A stretch of DNA of 64,000 nt, taken from the NCBI RefSeq assembly GCF_030253575.1, contig NC_080567.1, positions 38,425,001 to 38,489,000 on the forward strand, in the 5' to 3' direction. Numbering within the stretch: the first letter of the stretch is position 1; each line of letters starts with the position of its first letter. This document shows positions 1 through 10,776 of the stretch, piece by piece. The notes below the pieces were generated by a model. It searched no databases, was not told where the DNA came from, and saw only the letters and a list, made by a program, of their open reading frames with translations. The DNA comes from Rhododendron vialii. Lineage: Eukaryota > Streptophyta > Magnoliopsida > Ericales > Ericaceae. The position numbers and the translations under genes are program-made.

Positions 1-1390
1 TTGAGTTTTGGTTATTGGTAAAAGTTGTTAAGTTTGGTTATGGAATGGGTGGAATTTGGTTATTTGTTAAAAGACTTGTAACTTTGCTTATTACAATGTG
101 AGATCTATTTTTAGCATTGTTGTTAAGTTTGTTTATTCATACCAATTTGCTTATTACAATGTGGATACTCTAAACTAATTAGTAATTCTCCCAGATTCCG
201 TTGATGTATAAAGGTGATAAAAAAAAATATCGGTGACAATCACATATTTTGTTATGTCTTACCTTATCCGTTGACGTGTAATGTCATATTGACATGTAAT
301 GACTTTACGAGATGCGAAAGAGTATTGACATACAATCTTCTTTTTTGTTTCCGGTCAAAATCCAATAGCTTTTTAAGTAGTGAAGGAGTACATTGCTAAT
401 TTGCTGATAATGTGATAAGAACCAAAATAAAAGGGGAATGTCAATTTTTCTTCTATATTTAAACAATGAAAATTAAAACTAGGAATGTCCAAATCAATCT
501 CATCCATATATAAAACCTCATCATTTACCTCCCATTTCCTCTTGTCGTCATCTCATTTTTATAAGGATGATGAAAGGCCACATAAGCATTGATTCAACAT
601 ATATGGATCCCATATGTTAGGTTGGTTTGCAGGTTTGATTATTCATTTTCATTTCAGGAATTGTTTATTAACGAGGACTTAGAGAGCTCACATGCTTGGA
701 CAGTTGGACACCCATGGCATGGACTAGGACTACTGCACCCATAAGCGTTATGTTACGTGGGCTTGTTATACTTAATGTCTTAATGGTTCATTGGATCTGG
801 AAAAAGTTCTTGATTCATATCCACTCAATTCTAGGAACACAACACCACCGCACAATTCTAGATATAATTGTGTCCGCTCAATGCATATGAGTCACATCAG
901 TGGTAGGGTTAGAAATCAAAGTTGATAGGGCCAAACAATAAAAGATACTGTATTTTGGAACAATAATTTTTCGAGATTAATCCTGGTCACTTGAGTTTTT
1001 ATAGAATGATTTTGATAACTTCGAAGAATTAATCTTGAGTACTGTCGCTACCATATCATTCAACGACACTCGGTATTGTTATCGCGTGGTATCATTCACC
1101 ATATTTTAATGTGCTCAAGATAGAAGTTGTTTTCACTTTTCAATTATGGTTGAAATTTTACTCTAAAAATATCTACCAAATGCATGCAAACTATACTTGG
1201 GAATAAATAAAAAAATGAGTGGAGCTAGGGACCCTCCGGCCCCACAGTAGCTCAGCCACTGATCCATGCATCGAATGGTTCTTAACACAGTTGTGTCCAA
1301 AGTTATACTTTTTAAATTTGTTTTTCTAGACTTTTTGTTTTGGTTTCTTACCATTCCTAATTCATTTCTAAACCTAATGTTTAGTTTCTT
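1..1390. other. AT-rich intergenic DNA, nothing recognised
   Basis: No open frame here resembles a known protein, and stops are frequent in all six frames. I see no clear terminal repeats or tRNA-like structure. It is probably old, decayed repeat DNA, but nothing in it supports a specific call. Confidence 0.4.
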
Positions 1391-1544
1391 CCATTGAGAT
1401 TTGGGAAAATGACGGTCAAAGTCGTATTTTGATAATTAATACCCGTCAAGGACATTTTCAGCATTAACAAATGTTCTTAATTTATTTTTGACGAGTATTA
1501 ATTATCAAAACACGTTCTGAGCCGTCATTCTCCATTGAGATTTG
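1391..1544. repeat. Small foldback element between 13-bp direct repeats
   Basis: A 128-bp segment (1404-1531) has long inverted arms. The left arm reads AATGACGG, then TTTTGATAATTAATAC, then CGTCA, and the right arm is its near-complement. It is bracketed by the perfect direct repeat CCATTGAGATTTG at 1391-1403 and 1532-1544. Inverted arms plus a flanking duplication suggest a tiny non-autonomous DNA transposon (MITE). The 13-bp duplication is longer than the 2-10 bp usual for the main superfamilies, so the family is open. Confidence 0.5.
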
Positions 1545-2386
1545 AAGGGAGAAGAGTAGAGAGAGAGACGCCTACGACCATCAACATTCAGCAGGATGTA
1601 TTGGGCCACGAGGTCCCTTGTTAACGTGTGGGCTTTCATAATGTAAGGTTCGAGGCCCATGGGTTTAACCCAGTTGGGCTTCCTACTTGCGTTCTCTTTT
1701 TTTATGCTTCACCTGATAAAACCATGAAATACAGCATACTCTCTGAGATGGCAACAAAGTGGTGGATAAATTAGATGAGATGGGAGCGAACCGTGGAGAT
1801 TAGATGGTGTTGATGATGACCCCTCCGGATGGAATGAAGGATTTCCTCGCGGCAGATTTGGCTTGGGTTTCCTATGAGAGACTCTAGTTCAGCGGCAGAG
1901 CAAGGATTTAGACTCCGGGGGAGCCGGCTTAATGGACATATATTTTTTATTGGAACGTATACTTATTAGATCATAAAATTTTTTATTTTCAATATATTAC
2001 ACTTCTATATTGAAATGATTCTAGCCTAACGATATTAAAGTATACCAATCATTTTATTTTTTCTTTAGACTACTTCAACAGTCACGTGCTTATTTTTTAT
2101 TTGTAAAAAAAATTGAAAAATGAGAATGTAAAATAAACAAGTTTTTATCAAATTAAAAATTATAAGTTGCTATACGCGAATAATTATGAATAATAATCAA
2201 AATCAGGTATATACAAGTAAAAACTTTAAAACTTGGACGCTTGGGAGGTCGAGGCCAGAGGACCGGGACCCTCTCGAGCCCCAACATAGCTCCGTCAAGA
2301 CTCACCTGCTGCAACCTTTTTTTCCTGATTTTCTTCTGTAAAATAGCTATTTTGGCATTTTAACTCCTCTGGTATACTTACTCTAA
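1545..2386. other. Intergenic DNA, no gene
   Basis: No coding potential was recognised. GC-rich scraps near 1880-1930 and 2230-2300 (an AGCGGCAGAGCAAGG type sequence and its rough complement) look like degraded ends of a repeat, but I could not pair them convincingly. Confidence 0.35.
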
Positions 2387-2551
2387 GAGCAAGTTTACCA
2401 GCAAAGGTAAACAACCTTTACAGCTATTTTTGCTAATCAAAGTGAGAAATTTCCTACTGCAGCAGCATAGGTAAACTGTTAGGTATTATCCCGTTGTCTA
2501 CAGCTATTAGCTTCTTCTACCTAACAACTATTCACAAGGTACTAATTATTT

Positions 2552-2587
<36 letters not shown>

Positions 2588-2761
2588 CCTTCTCTCTCTC
2601 ACTCCCCCTCTCACTTCTATTAAAGAAAAAAGTATATTTTAATTAGTGTTAGATAAAATAAATAGTGTTGGTGTAGTTGTGAAAGAAAAAATTAATAGGT
2701 AAAATAGAATTGAAAACTGTTCACGAGGTAATATACATTTTCACTGGTAAACTTGCTCTAA
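2384..2761. mobile_element. Tourist-like (PIF/Harbinger) MITE, 372 bp
   Basis: The element at 2387-2758 starts GAGCAAGTTTACCAG and ends with the near-perfect complement CTGGTAAACTTGCTC. It is flanked by the 3-bp target duplication TAA (2384-2386 and 2759-2761). TIRs of this kind with a TAA duplication are typical of non-autonomous PIF/Harbinger elements. A (TC)n microsatellite of about 31 bp (2555-2585) lies inside it. No coding capacity. Confidence 0.7.
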
Positions 2762-3288
2762 AACATATATAGTCAGGCAGCACTCTAAAAACCCTCACGT
2801 GATGGTTAAGGGACCTTGAAGCACCGTTTGGCCATACTTCAAGGACACACGGTACAACAACAGCCATACGATCATGAAATTATTCGAGTGGACTTTCCAA
2901 AATGATTACAATTCTATACGAACTTTGATTCAAATGGCTGGAACTCCTCGAGCCACAAATATTACTTATTAGTGATACAGAAGTAAATCACAGAAGTGGG
3001 GAAAGATCCAAAATGTCGGGTGCTGTGAATTTTCCTGGAAATAGATTGATTCCAAAATCCAAACGACCAAAAATTGGAACAAGGCCGGCTCAAATATTGT
3101 TGGGACTTGGTTGGGTCCATTGTTTGTTGCTGTCCAGTCCTAGTCATGAGCCATCATAGTCCACGCGTCTCATATACCGACTCTCGCCTAACTCTCCCGT
3201 ACGTTATGCATTATGGAGAACATAGCTTGTGGTCCTGTCGAGAGCTGTCTAGTACTTCGGTATTGCAGAATCGGTGTGAATTACAAAA
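2762..3288. other. Intergenic DNA, no gene
   Basis: Short open frames run in several registers but none matches a family. Nothing to call. Confidence 0.35.
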
Positions 3289-3621
3289 TCAGGCTCTGTT
3301 TGGTAAAGTTGTCAGTTTTTTATTTTTATTTATGAAAAACAAGAAATGAGTTTTTGTTTATTTATTAAAAAATAAAAACAAAAATATGTTTGGTGATCAT
3401 AATAATTTTTGTTTATTTATTTTTTGGGCTACCGAAAGTGTTTTCAAAACAAATGAAAACACGAAATTATGTTTCTAGGATTCCCGTAAACTAGTGAAAT
3501 TGATTATGTATTTTGTAAAGAAAAAAAGTAACACAAACATGTCTACGGTGCATGTTTCAAAAAAATTATCGGAAACAAAAACAAAAAACTAGAAATAAAT
3601 TTTTTTCCAAACAGAGCCTTA
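3289..3621. mobile_element. Harbinger-like MITE, about 327 bp
   Basis: The perfect 12-bp inverted termini GGCTCTGTTTGG (3292) and CCAAACAGAGCC (ending 3618) enclose a very AT-rich interior. The flanking 3-mers are TCA and TTA, an imperfect T-N-A duplication, so the insertion is probably old. The terminus resembles that of a smaller element at 41460-41633, which suggests the same family. Confidence 0.6.
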
Positions 3622-4036
3622 ACATTTCCGCTAAAAGTATGGTTTAATTGATATCGTCCTATAGGCCGAAACATTTGTACAATGTTTCACACAGTAGTCA
3701 ACAGTACAAAGAATAATCAAGCTAGCAAATATCCAAAAAATAAAAGCGCAACACATACAATTTTAGTTGTTTCGACGAGATTGCTCATGTCCATGGCTTA
3801 TGCTAGTGTAGTTTAAGTGAATACAGATGTTATTATTCACATAAAAATTCCGGTCTTGAGAAGTACAGTAGTGATCAAGTTTCACAAATCCAACATGCAA
3901 GAGAGGTTGGAGTATATGCTAGGGAATCCAATGTTCTATATAGACCAAATTTCTGCAAATTAAAATGTTGTCTCCAAATTTGAAGAAACTGTTAAGCACT
4001 TCTGGTGCTCTGATATGTATGCGGTCCTATCTTATA
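3622..4036. other. Intergenic DNA, no gene
   Basis: AT-rich and without recognisable coding sequence, terminal repeats or RNA-gene structure. Confidence 0.35.
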
Positions 4037-4277
4037 TACTCCCTCCGTCCCATTTTGTTTGTCCATTTTCGTTATTCGTGTCAATTTTCAATCGCTTATA
4101 TCTTTCAATATGAATTTTCAAAAATATGCAATATGAATCTTATTTGATAGTTCTTGATTAAATCTATAATACAAAGTTTTCAAAATTATGAAAAACATTG
4201 TAAATTGTGAGATATAAGTGTTTAAAAAATGACACGAATAACGAAAAATAGACAAAGAAAATGGGACGGAGGGAGTA
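4037..4277. mobile_element. Stowaway (Tc1/mariner) MITE, 237 bp
   Basis: The hallmark Stowaway terminus CTCCCTCCGTCCCATTTTG starts at 4039. Its complement AAATGGGACGGAGGGAG ends at 4275. Both ends abut the TA target dinucleotide (4037-4038, 4276-4277). The arms stay complementary far inward (the GTTATTCGTGTCA and TGACACGAATAAC pair), so the element can fold into a long hairpin. Non-coding. Confidence 0.92.
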
Positions 4278-4748
4278 CTATCTACCTTGGAAGGCATGAA
4301 AACGGAATACAAGAAAAAAGGGCATCACTTGCATATCACTTTTCCAAGCATGGAACCCGATCGAAACGAACTAAAGAAGCTTGAACCACCCAGAAATACA
4401 CATAAATGAAAAAGATGCCGACGCTAAAAAAAAAGGAGCGACAAGAATACCGTAAAATAACCCAACTGGCCTTTGGTCTCGCAACCTTTCCTCAACTCTT
4501 TTAAACGAGAGTTACGTTTGAGGGTCAGTGGACAGAGGCAAGTCACTGTGTGGTGGCGGCTGAAAAAAAAACTATGTGGGAAAATAAAAATAAATACGCA
4601 GCAGAAAAATTACTTACCTTCTACCATAATGTTTAAATCTTGAGAAACCTGGAAATCGTTTCGACCTTAACCAATATACCTCACTGACACAAACTCTCAC
4701 TAATAGATTTCGAGAGCAATGGGTAAGATTTTCAATCTAATCTATATT
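4278..4748. other. Intergenic DNA, no gene
   Basis: No gene or repeat structure recognised. Confidence 0.3.
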
Positions 4749-6130
4749 AGTTTATTCACATATGTAACTTGATGGTAATCACAAGCTTTTATATAGATAG
4801 ATCGAGACCCTTTTCCAATAGACACAATCTTTCATACTTCCATCAAAGAAGTAATAAGACATTTATTTATTAATAGTTGCAACCTTACAAATGAATGGTC
4901 ACTAAACTCATTCATGAATAGTCACCAAATCTTTTCGTGAATAGTCATCAACTATTTTGGCGATATTTCATTTAAATCTAATACCCATATTTTAGTTACG
5001 AACATAAATACTATAAAATATAAATAGAATTGATGTGGCATGTGAGCCACATAAATAAGTTCTAACATTCTCCCACTTGGTTCACATGACAAATCAACCA
5101 AAAAAAAATTGTTGAGTAAAAGATACTAAACAACAACTGCCCAAATAATAGTCAATAATAGAAACTAGCCTAGCATGCAATATGGGTCTCAAGTTATCGA
5201 TGTTATGTTGAGACCATTATTAAGTTTACTTTGGCTACAATTTTGTTCTCTAAGATAAAGATGAAAGCCGAATAAAGAATATTGACGTAAAGTACCTCAT
5301 TAGGGGAGAGAAAGAGTTCATAAATACAATTCGTGATTATTGAGCGTAAAGTATTGAGCTAGTTATTGCCGGCAAAGTGTTTATGTCATGAAGTGAATAT
5401 TTGACTTTTAGCTCATTTCATATTAGTTTTCTCTCATATTGATACTCAATTAAAGTTCTGTCACATTATAAGTATTCTTAGAGAATAAAGACGTACATGT
5501 GCACATAAGGTATAAAGTATATATACAGTTATCCGTTGGGATAAATAAAGCGGACCCTAAGTGACTATTAGTTAGTCATGATTTACATGTGATACCACAT
5601 AAAGTTTTGAGAGATTTGTCCATTGTAATACATGGAAGAAAATGCTTGCTTATATAGCATAATCGCCATGATTCGTGTTCAATCTTTCTACTATTGACCG
5701 TTATTTGGGCAGTTGTTGTTTAGTATCTTTTACCCAACAGTTTTTTTTGGTTGATTTGTCATGTAAACCAAGTGGGAGAATGTTGGAATTTATTTATGTG
5801 GCTCGCATGCCACTTCAATTCTATTTATATTTTATAGTATTTATGTTCGTAACTAAAATATGGGTATTTGATTTAAATGAAATATTGTCTAAATAGTTAG
5901 TAACTATTCATGAAAAGGTTTGGTGATTATTCATGAATAGATATGGTGACTGACTATCCATGAATGGGTTTAGTGACCATTCATTTGTACGGTTGCAACT
6001 ATTAATAAATAGGTGCCTTATTACTTATTTGATGGAAGGAAGTATGAAAGGTTATGTCCATTGAAAAATGGTCACGATCTATCTATATAAAAGCTTATAA
6101 TTATCATCAAGTTACAAGTGTAAATAAACT
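4749..6130. mobile_element. Head-to-head pair of Copia-type LTR ends (large inverted repeat)
   Basis: Two related LTR-like arms face outward. The right arm on the + strand has a polypurine tract AGTGGGAGAA (5771-5780) followed directly by TGTTGGAATTTATTTATG from 5781 to about 6130. The left arm is its reverse complement: the same tract at 5068-5077 and TGTTAGAAC on the minus strand running from 5067 down to about 4749. Similarity continues into the spacer next to each tract (the GCAGTTGTTGTTTAGTATC segment). A polypurine tract then TGTTGGAA is the usual 3' junction of plant Ty1/Copia elements. Two 3' ends in opposite orientation imply an inverted rearrangement or two insertions. No gag or pol remains between them. 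Confidence 0.6.
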
Positions 6131-6715
6131 TGATGCGCGTGACGGGATTGTCCTCCCCTTTACGGGTTAATTCATCCCGCGACTTAGCAGCACCTCTTTT
6201 CCATTCCTACAAAAATAGGCTAGACAATATCCCTAGATCGATACCATGAAAATGCAAGTTTAGGAAGGGATGGTACGTATCACCAGCACCAAAGGTCACA
6301 CCAATCATAATTGTACCACAACATTGGCCATTTCTTTGGTATTACGGTGAGATGGAGCACATGAAAAATGGATCCAAAGTATCCCCAAGAGAGAGAAAAC
6401 ATGTTGAAATTTGTGACAAAGTGCGAATCTTCTCTGCACTTTCCGTTGATTCCTGTGGAGGGCAACCAAAAATGGTTCAAACCAGAGACAGACCAATTTT
6501 CCCCACTCTCAATCATTCATATTCATCACATCACTCCCCGCGGCTTTTTGTGAATATTTCTTGGATTGAAATGCCCCACAATGGTTCATCAGGTTGGATT
6601 TTGATGGTACCTTTTACAAGGAAGCTTAAATTAGAGAGATTTTCATTTTGGTTTAACACACTTCGATTTCTCCCAAAAATGCTTAGTTCCAATACTTACT
6701 CCATATCAAACAGAG
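6131..6715. other. Intergenic DNA, no recognisable gene
   Basis: A moderately long open stretch on + (6352-6726) shows no domain I recognise. It is probably chance or degraded repeat sequence just upstream of a LINE fragment. Confidence 0.35.
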
Positions 6716-7037
6716 ATGCTTCATGATTGTGAAAGGTTTTCTTTCATTTTGGAAGGAGATGCGCAGAAGATAGTTAAAATATGCTCCAAGGAACGATGTC
6801 ACGCAGTGCCAATCTTGACGTATACGATTGTTTTGCTGAGATGTTTTCAGAATGTTTCGTTTAATTTTGTTTCTAGCTCTTGTAACAGGGTGGCTCACTT
6901 GATAGCCAAGTCTGCCATATCTTCTAGCTCACCTCTCGCCTGGGTCGGAGATAGACTTTCCGGGTTGGGCGATGAGGGAAGCTAATTTGAGTTCCTTTGT
7001 GATAATAAAAGTCCTTATCGATTGAAAAAAAAAAAAA
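6716..7037 (+). mobile_element. 5'-truncated LINE fragment: RNase H-like (RVT_3) tail
   Basis: The conceptual peptide contains FNFVSSSCNRVAHLIAKSA followed by a Trp. This is the C-terminal signature of the plant RNase H-like RVT_3 domain (FxxVxRxxNxxAHxLAK) found in L1-type elements and their domesticated copies. The frame closes at 6985, and a short 3' UTR ends in a run of 13 A at about 7025-7037. Lack of upstream RT/endonuclease and a poly(A) end fit a 5'-truncated LINE insertion. I would not call it a host gene. Confidence 0.6.
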
Positions 7038-7350
7038 TTTATATCAAACAGTTGTTTTCCATGTGCCAAAGAGAAATATGCTTCCCCGTGCATTTGTTTT
7101 CCCTTTGTTTTGATTTGGGCCGTGGTGTTCAATTTGTAAACACATTTCTCAAGCTAATGCTAGATTAGGAAATGAATTGTGTGATAGTCATACGACTTGC
7201 TTCCAACATAAATAACAACGGAAAACAGAGCATTCCTTTTGTTATTTATTGTGATTAGGCAGCAAACGAGCGGAATCGAACCGAACTTTAGAATGTTCAG
7301 GTTCATTTGTTAAGTCTATTCATGCACAAGTTACAAAAAAAACTTAGTAG
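7038..7350. other. Intergenic DNA with a degraded repeat arm
   Basis: Around 7260-7310 the sequence GCAAACGAGCGGAATCGAACCGAAC resembles, in spaced form, the terminus of the hAT-like element at 40706. A rough complement occurs near 7640-7680 (CGGTTCGTTTAG). It may be an old copy of that family. Confidence 0.3.
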
Positions 7351-7556
7351 GTGCATGTACAAGTTTTTTTTATCGGCAAAAATTAGTTTTATTAATCTCG
7401 ATAAGGGTACATCGAGCATTCGATATAAAATTGGGTGAAACTCCAAAAGGGCGAAGCCCAAACACCAAAAGGGCGAAGCCGTAAACACCTAAGGAGCCAA
7501 GCCCGGATACCACATGGGCCAAGCCCAAAACCAAAACACTATGTGCATGTAAAAGT
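7351..7556 (-). mobile_element. LINE 3' end insertion with target-site duplication
   Basis: On the minus strand an insert (7365-7542) ends TTTTTGCCGATAAAAAAAA, a typical L1 3' terminus with a poly(A) tail. It is flanked by GTGCATGTACAAGT (7351-7364) and GTGCATGTAAAAGT (7543-7556), 13 of 14 identical. The insert carries short internal tandem units (GGGCGAAGCC type, about 22 bp). Non-coding 3' UTR remnant. Confidence 0.65.
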
Positions 7557-7839
7557 TCACACATTTAAGGTTATATGCGAAATTCTTATGAGATATATGT
7601 ATACTCTGGTTCGTGAGCCTAATCGAGCCAAATACTGTCAAGTTCAAGTTCGGTTCGTTTAGTAGTCGAATCGAACTCGTATTAACGAGATAGACTATGA
7701 AATATCCATGAAGTGATCCAATGATCTAGAGGTCATCTAAGTGAGATTTTTTATTAGACAATTAAATTATAGATTCTCGAGTAAAAATTATAAATTCACG
7801 ATCATAATCGGAATTCCCAAAAAGTGCTTAGGCGGACTG

Positions 7840-8080
7840 GGAAATTCTATAATGCGGCTTTCTGTAGGGCACCCTATAGAGGGCATTCGAACCGTCCATC
7901 TTGGCAATCATGTTTGTTATCTTTGACTGGTCTGTAGTGCAGCTTCCTATAGGGCACCCTGTAGAGGGCATCCGGACCGTCCATCTCAGCAATCACTGGT
8001 TTAGATATGTTTGTTATCTTTAACCGATAATAGATAATTATTCGGTCAAAGATAACAAACATGATTGCCGAGATGGATTG
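7840..8080. repeat. Two direct and one inverted copy of a 75-90 bp repeat
   Basis: Copy 1 at about 7852-7930 contains TAGGGCACCCTATAGAGGGC, ACCGTCCATCTTGGCAATCA and TGTTTGTTATCTTTGAC. Copy 2 at about 7938-8025 repeats these blocks with small changes. A shorter inverted copy (GGTCAAAGATAACAAACATG and ATTGCCGAGATGGA) lies at 8044-8077. The copy 2/inverted copy pair can form a stem. The 'gaccgtccatct' block is common in plant MITE termini, so a degraded foldback element is likely. Confidence 0.5.
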
Positions 8081-8523
8081 TCTTGATGTGCCCGGCCTAC
8101 AAGATCTTCGGATCCGATCCCAAACCCATTTCTCCTATCGACTGAATGTGATATTTGGTATTTAACACTAGTTAGTCTATGTAACTTGAGTACAAGACAT
8201 TTCTCCGAATTAAATGGACTACATAATAGGGTATTATTAGGAGATACGAATTGGATGTTGCCATTATGGCAAAAACATAAAATTTAAGGAAAGAAAATTG
8301 AATGAAGTAATCATGTCTTTACAATTCGAACGAGTTGTTGACATTTTATAAGAACCCTTAAAATGATATTAACTTTAATCATTAGTATGAAACCCGAATT
8401 GGGTCCTACGCAATCTAGTGTATCCATAGTTGGACTCTTAAAACAGTTGCACCAGAAATAACTGGGACATTGGCAAAGGCGCAACATCATCCCTTGATAA
8501 TAATTGGGACAACATCATCATTA
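8081..8523. other. Intergenic DNA, no gene
   Basis: Nothing recognised. Confidence 0.3.
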
Positions 8524-8843
8524 TAACAGACGCAATAGCTGCTCTGAACTTTATTCAAGAATACCCTTTTGCCGACATCTCATCCCTTGAGTGCTCTAAT
8601 CCTCGATTGCCGTACCTTTTGGACAATATACCGAGAGCTAGGATCAAGCATGACCACCGGGAAGTTAATATGTGCGCTGATACATTGGCAAAGGCCGCTC
8701 TCGGTCAACCGCTTGGTTTTATTTCCTTTACAGTTTTTCCTCCTGTTCTGTCTTTTATTTTTCATGAAGATTATGTAGGGGTTAAATACCCCAGACTTAT
8801 TCGCAGGTTTTAATTTATGCTAGTATCTTTCTTACAGAAAAAA
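8524..8843 (+). mobile_element. 5'-truncated LINE fragment: RNase H-like (RVT_3) domain
   Basis: Reading from 8524, the peptide runs ITDAIAALNFI, then LLDNIPRARIKHDHREVN, MCADTLAKAAL, and a hydrophobic tail ending in YPRL near 8803. The R-x-N-x-x-AD-x-LAK pattern is the RVT_3 RNase H signature of plant L1 polyproteins. An A-rich tail follows at about 8838-8865. It is a second, independent LINE 3' fragment, diverged from the one at 6716. No start codon or upstream domains. Confidence 0.62.
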
Positions 8844-9373
8844 AAAAAAAGAAGAAAAAACAAAACAAAACAAAACTTTGGCACCGTCTCAGTATTTTTT
8901 TTATATCTCTGGATCGATATCATGATCTTTACATGCACCTTGAGTAATTTCCGATGACCTTATCTTGCCGTCCAGTAGCAAGAAGCCCGATTACGTGCCG
9001 TACATTCTAGTTCCATAATACTCCTAGTTGATAACATCTAAGAATTTTCGAATTTAAAACTTTAGGAGACAACGAAACCCTAGATCACAAGTCGCCACCG
9101 TCCGTGCGCCCAACCAGTATTTCTTTTTTTGGCCGGCAAATCTCAGTGCAGTAGTAGCCCCCTCCCTCCTTCTTTAGTTGAGTTGTTACTTGTACCCGGC
9201 TGTCCTCTCGTGAACTCTGCACCTTTGATTTGAGAACGTGAAAATGCGGAGGTTGTGTGTCTGTCGACTCTGTCCTTTGCGAGAATCTTTTAGTTTTAGC
9301 AGTATGGTATATAACAAGAACGGACTGCTGTCTGCTTGCAGTGCCAATAATTTGCAGTGCCTTTAATTCAGCT
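8844..9373. other. Intergenic DNA, no gene
   Basis: No supported gene. At about 9121-9140, on the minus strand, TTTGCCGGCCAAAAAAAG looks like another LINE 3' tail, but I could not place its duplication. Confidence 0.3.
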
Positions 9374-9427
9374 TGATTCCATGGGGGATGTTTTTTTTTT
9401 TGATCCGCTGATTCCATGGGGGATGTT
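9374..9427 (-). repeat. Minimal poly(A) retroinsertion with 19-bp duplication
   Basis: The perfect 19-bp direct repeat TGATTCCATGGGGGATGTT occurs at 9374-9392 and 9409-9427. Between them are only 16 bp, TTTTTTTTTGATCCGC. On the minus strand this reads GCGGATC followed by A9, like the last bases of a retroposon tail. Confidence 0.7.
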
Positions 9428-10173
9428 ACTCATACCATATCTTCACTTTGCAAATTGAGTCCTTAAAAATTGAAAGAAACGATTAATGGAAATTTCATGT
9501 GTTTTGTTGGCAAACACCACCCTGTTCAGTTTGAGTTTTGAAGGAGGCATTAAAGTGTAATAAGTGCAGAAAAATAGATAGATAGAGAAAATTTGAAGGG
9601 GACCGTACGCAGGAATTTTTGAGTACCCCAAACGAAAGAAACTACTGCTGCGTTCATATTTCATGAGCACGTTGGAATACCGTTTTCCTCCTAACCATTT
9701 GGCATGTTTTGGTTTCTCATGCCAACTGGGCAACATCTCAAGTCTCACCATGAATGTTTGGGCTGTGTTGCATGGCGTTAAAACACTTGAAAATCACGGG
9801 ATTACTTCCGTGATTCACTAAGCACAATGATCCAGAAATTAAAAACTTGCTCGATCAGTCCAGCATGGTTTTTCCAGAAGAATGACATGATACTAATTAA
9901 ACTAAAGTCAGGCAAGCAATAAATTCAAGCCGGACCAATCCTTTTCGATCTCATGGATCAATCCTTTTTGTACCAAGGAAGATACCAGTTAGATTAAATG
10001 CAGAAAGAGATGCTTGATCGATGTTTCTCTTTTCTCATTTAAACTTGTTTACTTTCTCTATCGATAAATTTTCTTTTCTTGAAAGGGGGTTGCAACTCTA
10101 GTTACCCCCTCCCAACGTTTCACTTAGCAAATAAAAAAAAAGAAATTTACACATTCTTTGTCACAAATCATAA

Positions 10174-10175
<2 letters not shown>
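9428..10175. other. Intergenic DNA, no gene
   Basis: No recognisable coding sequence or repeat. Confidence 0.3.

Positions 10176-10253
<78 letters not shown>
10176..10253. repeat. (TC)39 microsatellite
   Basis: An uninterrupted 78-bp TC/GA dinucleotide tract, the longest of several in this window. Confidence 0.95.
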
Positions 10254-10257
<4 letters not shown>

Positions 10258-10400
10258 CTAGGATCTTAGATTTAAAGGTTCCAACTTCCAAATTGTATCC
10301 CGGGATTTTTTTTGGTCAATAGACATGAATACATGATATATAGAAATGAAGATCAAGCTACACACATCGTAAACGTAAATGGTGTAATCCATTTATTTTT

Positions 10401-10776
10401 GGGAAATTTATAGAAATTGTCCTCTTAGTTTCATTCGAGTTTCATTTTCGTCCTTTAAGTATCAATGACTACTCTTTTGACCTTCAAGTTTGATTTTTGT
10501 ACCAAATTGATCCAATTGATAACTTATGTCAGCCAAACTAAATTGAAAAAATCAGATTGATGGAAATTTAGACGTTGCAGTTCATACCAAGTTGGTCCAA
10601 TTGATGAAGTCTACCCTTAATCAATTTTTTTGCATCTAGTTTGGCTGACGTAAGTTATCAATTAGACCAATTTGGTACGAAAACCAAACTCGAAGGTCAA
10701 AAGAGTTGTAATTCATATTTGAAGGATGAAAATGAGACTCAGGTAAAACTAGAAGGACCATTTATATAAATTTTCC
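10401..10776. mobile_element. Foldback MITE-like element, about 376 bp
   Basis: The left end GGGAAATTTATAGAAATTGT and the right end (reverse complement GGAAAATTTATATAAATGGT) are complementary. The match continues inward for over 150 bp (CATTTTCGTCC with GGATGAAAATG; CCAATTGATAACTTATGTCAG with TGACGTAAGTTATCAATT). The whole unit can fold as one hairpin. The flanks are T-rich, so the target duplication is ambiguous and the superfamily is not assigned. Confidence 0.6.

Noticed and set aside
1600..1690. GGTTCGAGGCC string as a tRNA gene
   Set aside because: The flanking sequence does not fold into acceptor and anticodon stems.
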